Below the pieces are notes generated by a model. The model saw only the letters and a program-made list of their open reading frames with translations. It did not search any database and was not told the DNA's origin. Source: Streptomyces sp. NBC_00390 (lineage in GTDB: Bacteria > Actinomycetota > Actinomycetes > Streptomycetales > Streptomycetaceae). From it: a stretch of DNA of 64,000 bases. The position numbers were made by a program, and so were the translations under genes. Below are positions 50,569-59,061 of this stretch, piece after piece. Within the stretch, counting starts at the first letter, position 1, and every line of letters begins with the position of its first letter. Where the stretch lies: contig NZ_CP107945.1 of NCBI RefSeq assembly GCF_036057275.1, forward strand, positions 1,426,001 through 1,490,000, given 5' to 3'.

Positions 50569-52191
50569 ATGTCCGCACCAGCGCCGTCCCCGCTGGCCAT
50601 CGTCGAAGCCGAGCCCCTGCCCCGGCAGGAAGCGGTCCTCACCGACGCGGCCCTCGCCTTCGTGGCCGAGCTGCACCGGCGGTTCACACCCCGGCGTGAC
50701 GAGCTGCTCGCGCGCCGGGCCGAGCGCCGCGCCGAGATCGCCCGCACCTCCACGCTGGACTTCCTCCCGGAGACCGCGGCGATCCGCGCGGACGACTCCT
50801 GGAAGGTCGCCCCTGCACCCCCGGCCCTGAACGACCGCCGCGTGGAGATCACCGGACCCACGGACCGCAAGATGACCATCAACGCGCTCAACTCGGGCGC
50901 GAAGGTCTGGCTCGCCGACTTCGAGGACGCCTCCGCTCCCACCTGGGAGAACGTCGTCCTCGGCCAGCTCAATCTGATCGACGCCTACGAGCGCCGCATC
51001 GACTTCACCGACCCGAGGTCGGGGAAGTCGTACGCCCTGCGCCCCGCCGATGAGCTCGCGACCGTTGTGATGCGCCCGCGCGGCTGGCACCTCGCGGAGC
51101 GCCACCTGCAGGCGGACGGCGTCCCGGTGCCGGGCGCCCTGGTCGACTTCGGTCTCTACTTCTTCCACAACGCGCAGCGGCTGCTGGACCTCGGCAAGGG
51201 CCCGTACTTCTACCTCCCGAAGACCGAGTCCCACCTCGAGGCCCGGCTGTGGAACGACATCTTCGTCTTCGCTCAGGAGTACGTGGGCGTCCCGCAGGGC
51301 ACGGTCCGCGCGACGGTCCTGATCGAGACGATCACGGCGGCGTACGAGATGGAGGAGATCCTCTACGAGCTGCGCGACCACGCTTCCGGCCTGAACGCCG
51401 GCCGCTGGGACTACCTTTTCTCGATCGTCAAGAACTTCCGTGACGGCGGCGAGAAGTTCGTGCTCCCGGACCGCAACGCGGTGACGATGACGGCCCCGTT
51501 CATGCGGGCGTACACCGAACTCCTCGTCCGCACCTGCCACAAGCGCGGCGCGCACGCCATCGGCGGGATGGCGGCCTTCATCCCCTCGCGCCGGGACGCC
51601 GAGGTCAACAAGGTGGCCTTCGAGAAGGTCAAGGCGGACAAGGACCGCGAAGCGGCCGACGGCTTCGACGGCTCGTGGGTCGCGCACCCTGATCTCGTCC
51701 CGATCGCGATGGCGTCGTTCGACGGGGTGCTCGGCGACAGGCCCAACCAGAAGGACCGGCTGCGCGAGGACGTCTCGGTGGCGGCGGGCGACCTGATCGC
51801 CATCGACTCACTGGACGCGAAGCCCACCTACGAGGGCCTGCGCAACGCGGTCCAGGTCGGCATCCGCTACATCGAGGCCTGGCTGCGCGGACTGGGCGCG
51901 GTCGCGATCTTCAACCTCATGGAGGACGCGGCGACGGCGGAGATCTCGCGCTCCCAGATCTGGCAGTGGATCAACGCGGGCGTGGTCTTCGAGAACGGCG
52001 AGCGGGCCACCCCGGAGCTGGCCCGCAGTGTGGCGGCACAGGAGCTGACCGCGATCCGCGAGGAGATCGGCGAGGAGGCGTTCGCCGCCGGCAACTGGCA
52101 GAAGGCGCACGATCTGCTGCTGAAGGTCGCTCTGGACGAGAACTACGAGGACTTCCTCACGCTTCCGGCCTATGAGCAGCTGGTCGGCTGA
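50569..52191 (+). CDS. aceB: malate synthase A
   Basis: 540 residues, the usual length of the A isoform; ATG 50569 with AAGGAAG upstream. TIM-barrel motifs: LNSGAKVWLADFEDASAPTW, VMRPRGWHLAE, YFYLPKTESHLEARLWNDIF (with catalytic/metal Glu), GTVRATVLIETITAAYEMEEILYEL, GRWDYLFSIVKNF and QIWQWINAG. It condenses glyoxylate with acetyl-CoA. Near allantoin genes it would consume the glyoxylate from ureidoglycolate; a regulator-like site upstream matches that of allB. A strong terminator follows. Confidence 0.96.
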   Translation: MSAPAPSPLAIVEAEPLPRQEAVLTDAALAFVAELHRRFTPRRDELLARRAERRAEIARTSTLDFLPETAAIRADDSWKVAPAPPALNDRRVEITGPTDRKMTINALNSGAKVWLADFEDASAPTWENVVLGQLNLIDAYERRIDFTDPRSGKSYALRPADELATVVMRPRGWHLAERHLQADGVPVPGALVDFGLYFFHNAQRLLDLGKGPYFYLPKTESHLEARLWNDIFVFAQEYVGVPQGTVRATVLIETITAAYEMEEILYELRDHASGLNAGRWDYLFSIVKNFRDGGEKFVLPDRNAVTMTAPFMRAYTELLVRTCHKRGAHAIGGMAAFIPSRRDAEVNKVAFEKVKADKDREAADGFDGSWVAHPDLVPIAMASFDGVLGDRPNQKDRLREDVSVAAGDLIAIDSLDAKPTYEGLRNAVQVGIRYIEAWLRGLGAVAIFNLMEDAATAEISRSQIWQWINAGVVFENGERATPELARSVAAQELTAIREEIGEEAFAAGNWQKAHDLLLKVALDENYEDFLTLPAYEQLVG

Positions 52192-52205
52192 CACCTGGTT
52201 CATTT

Positions 52206-52241
52206 CGCACCCGCCCCCGGTACCGCCCGGGGGCGGGTGCG
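52206..52241 (+). terminator. rho-independent terminator of malate synthase
   Basis: CGCACCCGCCCCCGG, loop TACCGC, CCGGGGGCGGGTGCG, followed by TTTT: a perfect 15-bp stem starting 15 bases after the stop codon. Confidence 0.9.
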
Positions 52242-52245
52242 TTTT

Positions 52246-52842
52246 CGCCGCCAGGGGCTTCGTCCGCGGACCGGCGCGTGGCCGACCAGCCGGCAGGAAG
52301 AGGCCTCGGGGGTGCGGTCCGGCAATGCAGGCGGTGGCTGTCCGCTCGCAGCGGGTGGTGGCGGAGCCCGACCGTCACTCCCTGCTCTCGGCCGGCTCCA
52401 TGGCGACACACGCCGGCCATGCGGGAGCCAATTACTCAACGATGAAGGAGAGTTGCGCCTGGCGCCACAGCCGACTCCCCGGGAACCTGGAGTCGATTTG
52501 TCACGTTTGACTCCTTATGTGCATACGCCTAGTTTGGATCTAGGTTGAAAGAAGTATCCGCCTTCCCGTCTGGCGGGCAGGCGGACAATCTCAAGATCCC
52601 GTTCGACGACCACCTGGTGGTGGTCGTCCGACGGACGGAAGTCCAGTCGCCGGGTTTGCTGCACTCAGCAGCCCTGGTGGGCCCGATGCCGCGCGAGGCC
52701 TGTGAGTCGGTGATGGCAACTCGCACCAACTTCACGGCCGATGCACCGAACCCCTCGCAAACGCGTCATCGCCTCACTGGTGCTGACGTTACCTCGGCCG
52801 TGCAGGGCTCCGACCCGTCCACGCCCCGGGAAGGGAAGCACC
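52246..52842. other. 597-bp stretch without a convincing gene
   Basis: No frame has both codon bias and a ribosome site. A promoter-like pair TTGACT (52507) and TAGTTT (17 bases on) points rightward and precedes a TTG-started open frame at 52545, but that frame runs into the out-of-frame start of the secreted protein and shows no recognisable domain. CCTAG-7-CTAGG at 52529-52545 is a short inverted repeat. Confidence 0.4.
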
Positions 52843-53124
52843 ATGCGGGTAAAGACATCGAGGATTTCCCGGCTGTTCGCCGGCCTGCTCGCCGCTCTCG
52901 CTCTGACTTTGGGCGGAGCCGGCATAGCCAGTGCCGCCGGCGCGAGCAACGCGGCTCCGTCCGGCCACTACTACGACGGCTGCCGGTCCGGCTATGGGTA
53001 CTACGACGACTGGCGGTACGACAGGTACTCGGACCGCTACGACGACCGCCGCGGCTTCTATGACGACCGGCGCGGCTTCTATCGCGACAGCTGTGACTAC
53101 CCTGTTGTGATCATTCTCCGGTAG
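52843..53124 (+). CDS. small secreted Tyr/Asp/Arg-rich protein
   Basis: 93 residues from ATG 52843 (GGGAAGGGAAG upstream). A signal peptide (basic RVKTSRISR, core LFAGLLAALALTLGGAGIASA) would leave a mature peptide of about 64 residues that is dominated by Tyr, Asp, Arg and Gly, with a repeated YDDRRGF unit and two Cys (DGCRSG, DSCDYP) able to form a disulphide. No known domain. The composition suggests a surface, spore-coat or matrix-type peptide, which is inference. Followed by a strong hairpin terminator. Confidence 0.75.
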   Translation: MRVKTSRISRLFAGLLAALALTLGGAGIASAAGASNAAPSGHYYDGCRSGYGYYDDWRYDRYSDRYDDRRGFYDDRRGFYRDSCDYPVVIILR

Positions 53125-53182
53125 CCCCCGCGTCGCGACAGCTGCGCGGGACTGGGCTGTCGCGCTCAAGAACAGACCCGGT

Positions 53183-53225
53183 CAGGGGATCCGGCCCTCG
53201 CACATGGCGCGGGCCGGATCCCCTG
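53183..53225. terminator. hairpin terminator between convergent genes
   Basis: CAGGGGATCCGGCCC pairs perfectly with GGGCCGGATCCCCTG around a 13-base loop, between the small secreted protein gene (stop 53124) and the minus-strand SelT/W-like gene (stop 53311). Confidence 0.85.
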
Positions 53226-53310
53226 CATCGCACTCGCTGCGCACCCGCGGCTGTGTGCCCGCAACGGAACGGCATACGGCCTGCAGGGGGCCTGACGCGC
53301 CGGCCGCCGC

Positions 53311-53640
53311 CTAGCCGTCCTTCTCCGCCGGGTCCGCCGTTCCCCCTCTCTCGGAGTGCCCGAGAGTCCGGCCCGGCGCCACACGGTCGCGCACCAGACG
53401 CTTGACGGCCGTCGGCTCCGGAAAGCCCTGCTTGCGGCGGTCCCACACGACCTCGCCGTCGACGCGCACGACGAGGACACCGCCGGTCCCGGGCCTGAGC
53501 GCGAGTTCTTCGAGCTCTGCCTCGAAGGTGGTGAGGAGTTCCTGGGCGAGCCATGCGGCCCTCGGCAGCCAGCGGCACTGTGTGCAGTACTCGATCTGCA
53601 CACGGTGTCCGGAGCCCGGGGACGGAGTGGGCGAGTTCAC
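53311..53640 (-). CDS. SelT/SelW/SelH (Rdx) family thioredoxin-like protein
   Basis: 109 residues from GTG 53640 with GAGAGG upstream. It starts with a beta strand and redox motif (VQIEYCTQCRW, CxxC in place of selenocysteine), then WLAQELLTTFEAELEELALRPGTGG and VLVVRVDGEVVWDRRKQGFPEPTAVKRLVRD, the complete Rdx pattern. The role is probably thiol redox chemistry in the cytoplasm. Monocistronic. Confidence 0.88.
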   Translation of the reverse strand: MNSPTPSPGSGHRVQIEYCTQCRWLPRAAWLAQELLTTFEAELEELALRPGTGGVLVVRVDGEVVWDRRKQGFPEPTAVKRLVRDRVAPGRTLGHSERGGTADPAEKDG

Positions 53641-53799
53641 GGAGTCCACCTCTCGGTCGGTGCAGGCGTCCGGTACGGAACACCGCGGCCGCTCACATTG
53701 TCGCGAACGACCCCGCCCGCCCCGAGTACCGCTCCTCAACCGCGCACCCGATCGGCTGCTGCTCCTCCCAGGCAGCCGAGGTGTGCGGCATCCGGCCCG

Positions 53800-53907
53800 T
53801 CACCGAGGAGCCAGAGCCGTGACCATGTCCGCGGCGGCCAGCAGGCGCACCCGTGCCGCGTCCTGGCTCAGCGGGTACAGGGCGAACACCTCGCTTGCGT
53901 CCGGCAG
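53800..53907 (-). pseudogene. 3'-terminal fragment of a RING/TerD-like gene, direct repeat copy
   Basis: The minus strand encodes LPDASEVFALYPLSQDAARV and on to TALAPR and stop, matching the last 35 codons of the complete gene at 60284-62911. The 108 bases match 60284-60391 at 94 positions. Similarity begins at the stop codon and ends abruptly at 53907, where a methyltransferase fragment on the other strand starts. Both copies have the same orientation. Confidence 0.88.
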
Positions 53908-54663
53908 TACTCGGCCAGTTGGCCGCCCATGCGGGGGCCGCTGCCGTGCTGGGCAGCTCAGCCCCCGCCCTCAATGCGGGCTTCTGGACCTCGCTGCCGC
54001 TCGATTACTTGCTGCGCATCACCGTGCGCTCACACCTCCAGCGCTCCGAAGCGCGAAAGATGCCTGCCCCCGATCCGAAGCACCCCCCTCGCGCCTGCCT
54101 TGCTCCTCCGCACCCTCCGCCTGAACTCCCTCACCACTCACTACGCCCCCCTCTGGGCGGAGCTGTTCAACCCCCAATGGTCAGGCTACGAAGACTGGGC
54201 CAACCCCAACTGGCCCGTCTTGAGCCCCCTCGCCGCCAACCTCAAGCCGACCTGGGAGTACACCACTCCCCTCCGCACCGAACTCGAACGCCGAGCCGCC
54301 CTCGTCGAGCTCGACGCCCTCGTCGCCGTCTGGCTCGGCATCACCGCCGACCAGCTCGCGGGGATCTTCAAGTCCCGCTACCCACAGCTGTGTGACTACG
54401 AGTCGGCGACTTGCTTCGACGCCAACGGCCGTAAGATCGCCGCCGACTTCAACGCTTACGGCCACGGGCAGACCAAACAGGACTACCTCAGGCTCCTCGA
54501 CCACATGGTCAACCCTGCCACCACCCCACCCCCCAAGGGTTACGCCGCGCCCTTCTACAAGACCGAGATGCGGGCCGCGCACGCGCACTTCCAGGCGCGG
54601 CTCGACGCGGAGATCGCCGCCGGCCGCTGGTCCCCGCCGGAGCCGGCCACGATCGAGGCCTGA
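53907..54663 (+). pseudogene. C-terminal fragment of a large DNA methyltransferase, frameshifted
   Basis: The reading frame from 53907 gives VLGQLAAHAGAAAVLGS, SLPLDYLLRITVRSHLQ and KMPAPDPKHP, then breaks at a run of six C (54083-54088). Dropping one C restores LAPALLLRTLRLNSLTTHYA, followed by LVELDALVAVWLGITADQL and YESATCFDANGRKIAADFN to the stop at 54661. The ELDALVA.WLGIT segment resembles the target-recognition end of Eco57I/PglX-like restriction or phage-defence methyltransferases. The catalytic domain is absent, so this is a relic. The exact family is uncertain. Confidence 0.7.
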
Positions 54664-54672
54664 CGCAAACGC

Positions 54673-54711
54673 TGTGTGGCGGTTCCCAAGCACCTCGGGA
54701 ACCGCCACACA
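54673..54711. terminator. bidirectional hairpin terminator
   Basis: TGTGTGGCGGTTCCC and GGGAACCGCCACACA form a perfect 15-bp stem with a 9-base loop, between the methyltransferase relic (stop 54661) and the convergent DUF397 gene (stop 54729). Confidence 0.85.
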
Positions 54712-54728
54712 CCAAGACAATCACGTAC

Positions 54729-54944
54729 CTACACAGCGCCGCTCCACGCCGCGAACCCGACGAAGGCGTCCCACGCCTGCACCTGGACGGTGAGCATCGG
54801 CACGGTGGTGTCCTTCGAGTCCCGGACATACACAACCCTAGGGCGGGCAGCGACCTCGACACACTCGCCGCCAGCACCGCTGCTGTAGCTGCTCTTGAAC
54901 CACGCCAGTTCACGCGCGTTCGGCACAGTCTCTTTGCCGTTCAT
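54729..54944 (-). CDS. DUF397 domain protein
   Basis: 71 residues with the family signature: LAWFKSSYSSGAGGECVEVA, VYVRDSKDTTVPMLTV and WDAFVGF. DUF397 proteins are nearly always paired with an upstream Scr1-type HTH regulator, as here (ATGA overlap); in several streptomycete pairs they act as its antagonist or partner in developmental control. Confidence 0.92.
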   Translation of the reverse strand: MNGKETVPNARELAWFKSSYSSGAGGECVEVAARPRVVYVRDSKDTTVPMLTVQVQAWDAFVGFAAWSGAV

Positions 54945-55777
54945 GTCTCTCCAAGCAACTTCTCGATGAGGGCCAGCGATTCGCGCGGTGTGAGCGCCTG
55001 CGCCCTGAGCAGACCGTACTGCTCCTCGATCTCCCGGACCGCCCTCCGCTCGGTGTAGAGGCGGCTGAGCTTGTGTACCTCCACATAGGCGATCCTCCGC
55101 CCTTCAGTCGTCTCGATCAAGGTGAACGGTCCAGCCAATCCGGCGTGCTCCTCGCGCTTGGTCGGCATGACCTGGATCTCGACATTGCGCTGCTGCCCGA
55201 CCAGCAGGATCTGTTCCAACTGACCCCGCATCACACCGGGCCCACCCAGCGGCCTATGAAGCACGGCCTCCTCGATGACGAAGCTGAAGGTGGGCAACGG
55301 CCTGCTCGCCAAGATCTCCTGCCTGGCCAGTCGAGCCGCAACACGCTGCTCCACGGTCTCTTCGTCATACAGCGGCCGCCAGTTGACGAACACGGCCCGT
55401 GCGTACTCCTCGGTCTGCAACAGCCCGGGCACCGCCTGGTTCGCGTACACGTGAAGTTCGACGGCCTCGGCCTCCAACTTGGCCGCATCTCGGAAGAACG
55501 CCGGATACTGCGCCCGCGCCACCTCCTCCTTCATCTCCGCCAGCACACCCCGCGCCCCCAACAGCTCATCCGCCTGCTCGATGAACCTCGGCGGCGGCAC
55601 CCTCCGCCCCTGCTCGTACGACGCGATCGTCGACGCCGAGTACCCCGTCACCGCCCCGAACGCCGCCCGGTCGTACTCCGTACACTCCCGAAAGCGCTTC
55701 AACTGCCGCCCGAACACATGCAGGATGCCCGACCCGGGCCCCTTCTCCGCCTGCTGCTGCTCGTCGTCCATCGTCAT
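54941..55777 (-). CDS. Scr1/XRE family HTH regulator with DUF5753 domain
   Basis: 278 residues from ATG 55777, chosen for GGGAGG 8 bases upstream. N-terminal HTH (FGRQLKRFRECTEYDRAAFGAVTGYSASTIASYEQGRR region) and C-terminal DUF5753 (EAVELHVYANQAVPGLLQTEEYARAV, VMPTKREEHAGLAGPFTLIE). Streptomycetes carry many such HTH-DUF397 pairs, some in morphogenesis and antibiotic control. Translationally coupled to the DUF397 gene. Confidence 0.92.
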   Translation of the reverse strand: MTMDDEQQQAEKGPGSGILHVFGRQLKRFRECTEYDRAAFGAVTGYSASTIASYEQGRRVPPPRFIEQADELLGARGVLAEMKEEVARAQYPAFFRDAAKLEAEAVELHVYANQAVPGLLQTEEYARAVFVNWRPLYDEETVEQRVAARLARQEILASRPLPTFSFVIEEAVLHRPLGGPGVMRGQLEQILLVGQQRNVEIQVMPTKREEHAGLAGPFTLIETTEGRRIAYVEVHKLSRLYTERRAVREIEEQYGLLRAQALTPRESLALIEKLLGET

Positions 55778-56012
55778 CCGCACCACCTCCCGAGCTCAAC
55801 CTCAACGCCACCACCCCGCCCCCGGTCACGCCTCAACCCACGTACAACCGCCCGGCTCCCGCGTACACCAGCACCCCGTACCGCCTCACACCCCACCAAC
55901 CACCACCCGATCGGCGCTACGCACACCACACCCCTGTTCGGGCCCGAGCCGCCAGGCTCACCCTCCCGCGTGAGAGCCGCTCCATCGCATCCACCCGGAC
56001 AGCCACAACCGC
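55778..56012. other. 235-bp G-poor, C/A-rich intergenic stretch
   Basis: The plus strand is strikingly poor in G and rich in C and A (for example CACACCCCACCAACCACCAC), unlike its surroundings; the minus strand, which is the coding direction of both neighbours, is G-rich. No gene or clear inverted repeat is visible. Confidence 0.45.
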
Positions 56013-56672
56013 TCAGCCGTGCTCCGGCCGTGACGGCGGTACCCCCACCGCCCGCCGCTCCTGCACCCGCCGACGCGCGTTCAACGCCCACTCCTCGACG
56101 CCGTCGCGCAGTTCGTCCATGCCCGACTCGAACCGGCGCCACGACGGGGTGGGGTCACCCGCCGGGAACGCACCCGCGTAGTCGTCGAAGTCTTCGATCA
56201 GCCGGCCCGCCAGCCGGGACAGCCGTTCCGCGTCCGCCACCTCGGGATCATCCGCGGACAGGCGCAGAGCGGAGTGACGCAGCAGCAGGTCCCGGTACTG
56301 TTCACGCGCGTGGGTCAGGCCCTCCCCCACCGCGCTCCCGCTCCCCATTCCTTCCTCGAAGTACCGAGGCCCGGCCACCGCCAGGTGGACAAGCGCCATG
56401 CGCACGTCCTCGACGCCGTTCAGGAACTGCGCGTACGCATCCCGCCGAGCCTGCCAGAGGGCGTCCTCGCGAAGCCCGTCCAACTGGAGCCGCACACCGG
56501 CCAACGCAGCTTCGACCTGAGCCCTGCCCGCCTCCCGCGCGGCGTCGAGTGCGGCCTTGTTCGCGCGGCGACCCGTCTCCACGGCCACAAGTGCCATGAC
56601 GAGCGTTGCTCCGACACCGATGCCCGCGGCCCAAATGGCCGCCTCCCCCTGGTCCATGGCGGGATTGTGCAC
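56013..56672 (-). CDS. membrane-anchored coiled-coil protein of unknown function
   Basis: 219 residues from GTG 56672 (GGGAGA upstream; ATG five codons in is the alternative). One N-terminal membrane segment (AAIWAAGIGVGATLVMALVAV) leads into a long charged helix (RRANKAALDAAREAGRAQVEAALAGVRLQLDGLRED), then a helical domain with conserved Trp and Arg. This layout is common in small Streptomyces membrane proteins without known function. Divergent from the NucA/NucB nuclease gene. Confidence 0.72.
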   Translation of the reverse strand: MHNPAMDQGEAAIWAAGIGVGATLVMALVAVETGRRANKAALDAAREAGRAQVEAALAGVRLQLDGLREDALWQARRDAYAQFLNGVEDVRMALVHLAVAGPRYFEEGMGSGSAVGEGLTHAREQYRDLLLRHSALRLSADDPEVADAERLSRLAGRLIEDFDDYAGAFPAGDPTPSWRRFESGMDELRDGVEEWALNARRRVQERRAVGVPPSRPEHG

Positions 56673-56816
56673 CGGCTCTCCCGCAACCGGCCAGAGAACC
56701 TTGTGATCACGCCAAGCTGCGCCACCCCACCCAATAAGCGCTCACCAGTTCGATATATCTGGGAGGGACCAGGTGATCGGCGCCGAGCCGACACCGAACG
56801 ACCGGGGGGTTCATCC

Positions 56817-58238
56817 ATGCGAATACCGTGGTTCCGTCATGCCCGTGGACAGACGATCGCGCTGCTGACCGTCGCGGCCCTGCTGCCTGCGGCAGCGCCG
56901 TCCGCGGCGGCTTCTGCCGGCGCCGACGATCTGCGCGTCGAGACGTACGTACTGCCGCCGGGGGCTTCGACACCTTCGTTGGACGAGATCCGCACCGAAG
57001 GCGCGAAGGAGAGCCTGCGCCGCCTGACGAACGAGATGCAGTCCGCCCGACTTGCCGCCGAGACGGTGGGGCCGGCCGCGTCGTATGCGCCGCCGGCGGC
57101 GCAGCCGTCCGCCACCGCGCCCGCACCTGAGCGGCCGAAGGGTGCCTCCGCCCGACTCGCGCCGATGGCCACCTATCCCGAGCCCGCACGCACGATGACG
57201 TACGACGAGTGCCGCAACGGGCTCGGCAGCACGCAGAAGTTCTTCATCAAGTCCCGGTTCGCCGTGTGCTCCGGCGCGACGTTCCTCCAGACCTGGCTCC
57301 AGAACAACCGGCCCGTCGGCGAGAGCATGTTCAACGTCCGGGTGGTGGGCACCATCCCGCTGAACAGCCGCGAGATCACGTTCACCTACTACTTCACCGA
57401 GATGCAGTCCACCGGCAGGACCGCGACGTCGGCCATGAAGGTCGCGACGAAGGGCGCGATCCCGCAGAGCTGGCCCTCAGGGGTTCGCTACACGCAGGGC
57501 GGCACTCCGCCGGGAACCAAGACGTTCGACGAACTCAAGCGGCAGCGGACCTACACCCATACCGTGAGCGCGGCACCGGGTCAGGGCAGCGGCAGCTCGG
57601 ACCAGGTGTTCTCCGTGTACGAACCGGTCGTCACCATCACGCCGCCGCCCGGCTGGAAGCTGGGCGGTGAGCTGACCGGCAAACTGTTCATGCTCGCACC
57701 GCGTTGGGACGCCGCCACCTACCTCGCCAACTCGACCGGTGGAGGGACGCCCGCGCGCAAGGGCGCGGCGACCTTCAGCTACCTGCCCACTCTGACGTAC
57801 AGCGCGAAGGAAGGGGCCGAGGAGAAGGCGGTGGCCGAGCACATTCGCACGGCCTTCACCAAGCCGCTCGACACCAAGCCGTACATGTCCGCCAAGAACG
57901 TTCCCGGGCAGGACACGAAGGCGCCGCTGCACCGCCTGGTGCAGAAAACCCGCAAGGACGACAACCGCAAGGCGGCCGTCAAGCAGTGCAAGCGGTACTG
58001 GGGTGACGGATACGCCTGGGGCGGCACGCGCGAGTGTGACGAGTACCCCTTCGCCACGACGTACGAGGGCGCCGCGCAGGCTGACCATGACTCGGAGGCC
58101 AAGAAGTTCAACTTCTCGGTCCTACCGGTGGCCAAGGCCGACAACGGCGCCGCAGGCAGTCTGCTCCTCGGGTTCTACGCGAAGAACCGCCTCGTCGACG
58201 GCTCCGACGACGGGTTCCTGGTGAAGATCACCTCGTGA
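56817..58238 (+). CDS. secreted NucA/NucB-type deoxyribonuclease
   Basis: 473 residues from ATG 56817 (GGGGGG just upstream). Signal peptide RIPWFRHARGQTIALLTVAALLPAAAPSAAASA. A long middle part (about 110-330) is beta-rich (FTYYFTEMQSTGR, VYEPVVTITPPPGWKLGG). The C-terminal 85 residues hold the NucA/NucB nuclease core: KQCKRYWGDGYAWGG, RECDEYPFATTYEGA (Asp/Glu at about 407), and NFSVLPV. Bacillus relatives are extracellular or membrane-associated DNases for competence or biofilm DNA. The large N-terminal domain is additional to those. The substrate is presumably extracellular DNA. Confidence 0.82.
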   Translation: MRIPWFRHARGQTIALLTVAALLPAAAPSAAASAGADDLRVETYVLPPGASTPSLDEIRTEGAKESLRRLTNEMQSARLAAETVGPAASYAPPAAQPSATAPAPERPKGASARLAPMATYPEPARTMTYDECRNGLGSTQKFFIKSRFAVCSGATFLQTWLQNNRPVGESMFNVRVVGTIPLNSREITFTYYFTEMQSTGRTATSAMKVATKGAIPQSWPSGVRYTQGGTPPGTKTFDELKRQRTYTHTVSAAPGQGSGSSDQVFSVYEPVVTITPPPGWKLGGELTGKLFMLAPRWDAATYLANSTGGGTPARKGAATFSYLPTLTYSAKEGAEEKAVAEHIRTAFTKPLDTKPYMSAKNVPGQDTKAPLHRLVQKTRKDDNRKAAVKQCKRYWGDGYAWGGTRECDEYPFATTYEGAAQADHDSEAKKFNFSVLPVAKADNGAAGSLLLGFYAKNRLVDGSDDGFLVKITS

Positions 58239-58295
58239 TCGCAAGGGGGTGGGTTTTCCCGTCGGGACTCACCCCCCTGCCGCATCATGACTCGG

Positions 58296-58760
58296 CTAGT
58301 CCGCCGGCCAGAACCGGACGAGATAGCGCTCCACCCCGTCGGCAGTCCCTGTCTCCGCGGACAGTCGCTCGGCCTCCGCCCGTCCGGTGCACAGCACCTG
58401 GACCTGCCAGCGGCCGCCCTCGTCCGCGAGTGGGATGTCGTACTCGGTCCGCCCGACGCTCATCGACCAGACGGCCACGGTTCCGCTGGTGGACACGTAC
58501 TCGCCCTCCCCGTGCTCGTCCCAGTGGCTGAGGTGTTCTTCCGGCGGGCGTCCGTCCCACACCTCGGCGGTCACAGCGGCGGTGTGCGTGTGACCGGCAC
58601 TGAAGATGTCTATCCGACCTGGGAACAGAGTGAGGAACCGACCGAAGACGGAGCCGTCCGGGTAGGGCACGGGGAGCACCGCATCGTCCGACTCCTGGAG
58701 GCAGAAGCCGTGATAGCCGACATCGGCTCCGAACCGCACCTGCCGGACCAGTTTCGCCAC
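58296..58760 (-). CDS. unknown protein, possible ComJ-like partner of the nuclease
   Basis: 154 residues, soluble and beta-rich. It contains GADVGYHGFCLQESDD, FPGRIDIFSAGHTHTAAVTAEVW and a late DEGGRWQVQVLCTGRAEAERL. No family is certain. Its strand order (YH.F.L..SD, then DIFSAG, then W.V.V.C near the end) resembles ComJ/Nin-type nuclease inhibitors, and it converges on a NucA/NucB nuclease gene 58 bases away. Both points are suggestive only. It could equally be an unrelated immunity-type or housekeeping protein. Confidence 0.6.
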   Translation of the reverse strand: MAKLVRQVRFGADVGYHGFCLQESDDAVLPVPYPDGSVFGRFLTLFPGRIDIFSAGHTHTAAVTAEVWDGRPPEEHLSHWDEHGEGEYVSTSGTVAVWSMSVGRTEYDIPLADEGGRWQVQVLCTGRAEAERLSAETGTADGVERYLVRFWPAD

Positions 58761-59061
58761 GCCATCTCCTCGTCACGCGCCGCTACAGGTATCAGTGACA
58801 CCGTAGCGGCGGCTCACTCGCTCAGGTGACGCGAGCGAAGGGCGTGCCCGTCCGCCACCGATGGCTTCCCGCTTCGCCATGCTGCGGCGACGTCGGCGCC
58901 GACGGACTTGGGCCGACCGCAAAGACGCTGCACAATCCCGCCGCCGCGCACTGAGCACGACGCGTTCGCGGAGAGACAGCTGATTTCGTCCGAACTCTCC
59001 CGAACTGCCGCCCGGACGCCTATCGTTCTGCCCCATCAAGGACTCGCCATCCGGGGGGATC

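Noticed and set aside
52545..53063. TTG-started 172-residue protein before the secreted peptide
   Set aside because: It has a promoter-like sequence but no ribosome site or domain, and its second half is an off-frame reading of the secreted peptide gene.
53356..54663. A 435-codon plus-strand open frame read as one gene
   Set aside because: Its first 700 bases are antisense to the SelT/W-like gene and the RING-gene fragment and have no homology; only the last part is a methyltransferase fragment, in a frame shifted from its own upstream half.
55778..56012. Hidden small gene or repeat array in the G-poor stretch
   Set aside because: No start with ribosome site and no repeating unit could be found; only the base skew is unusual.
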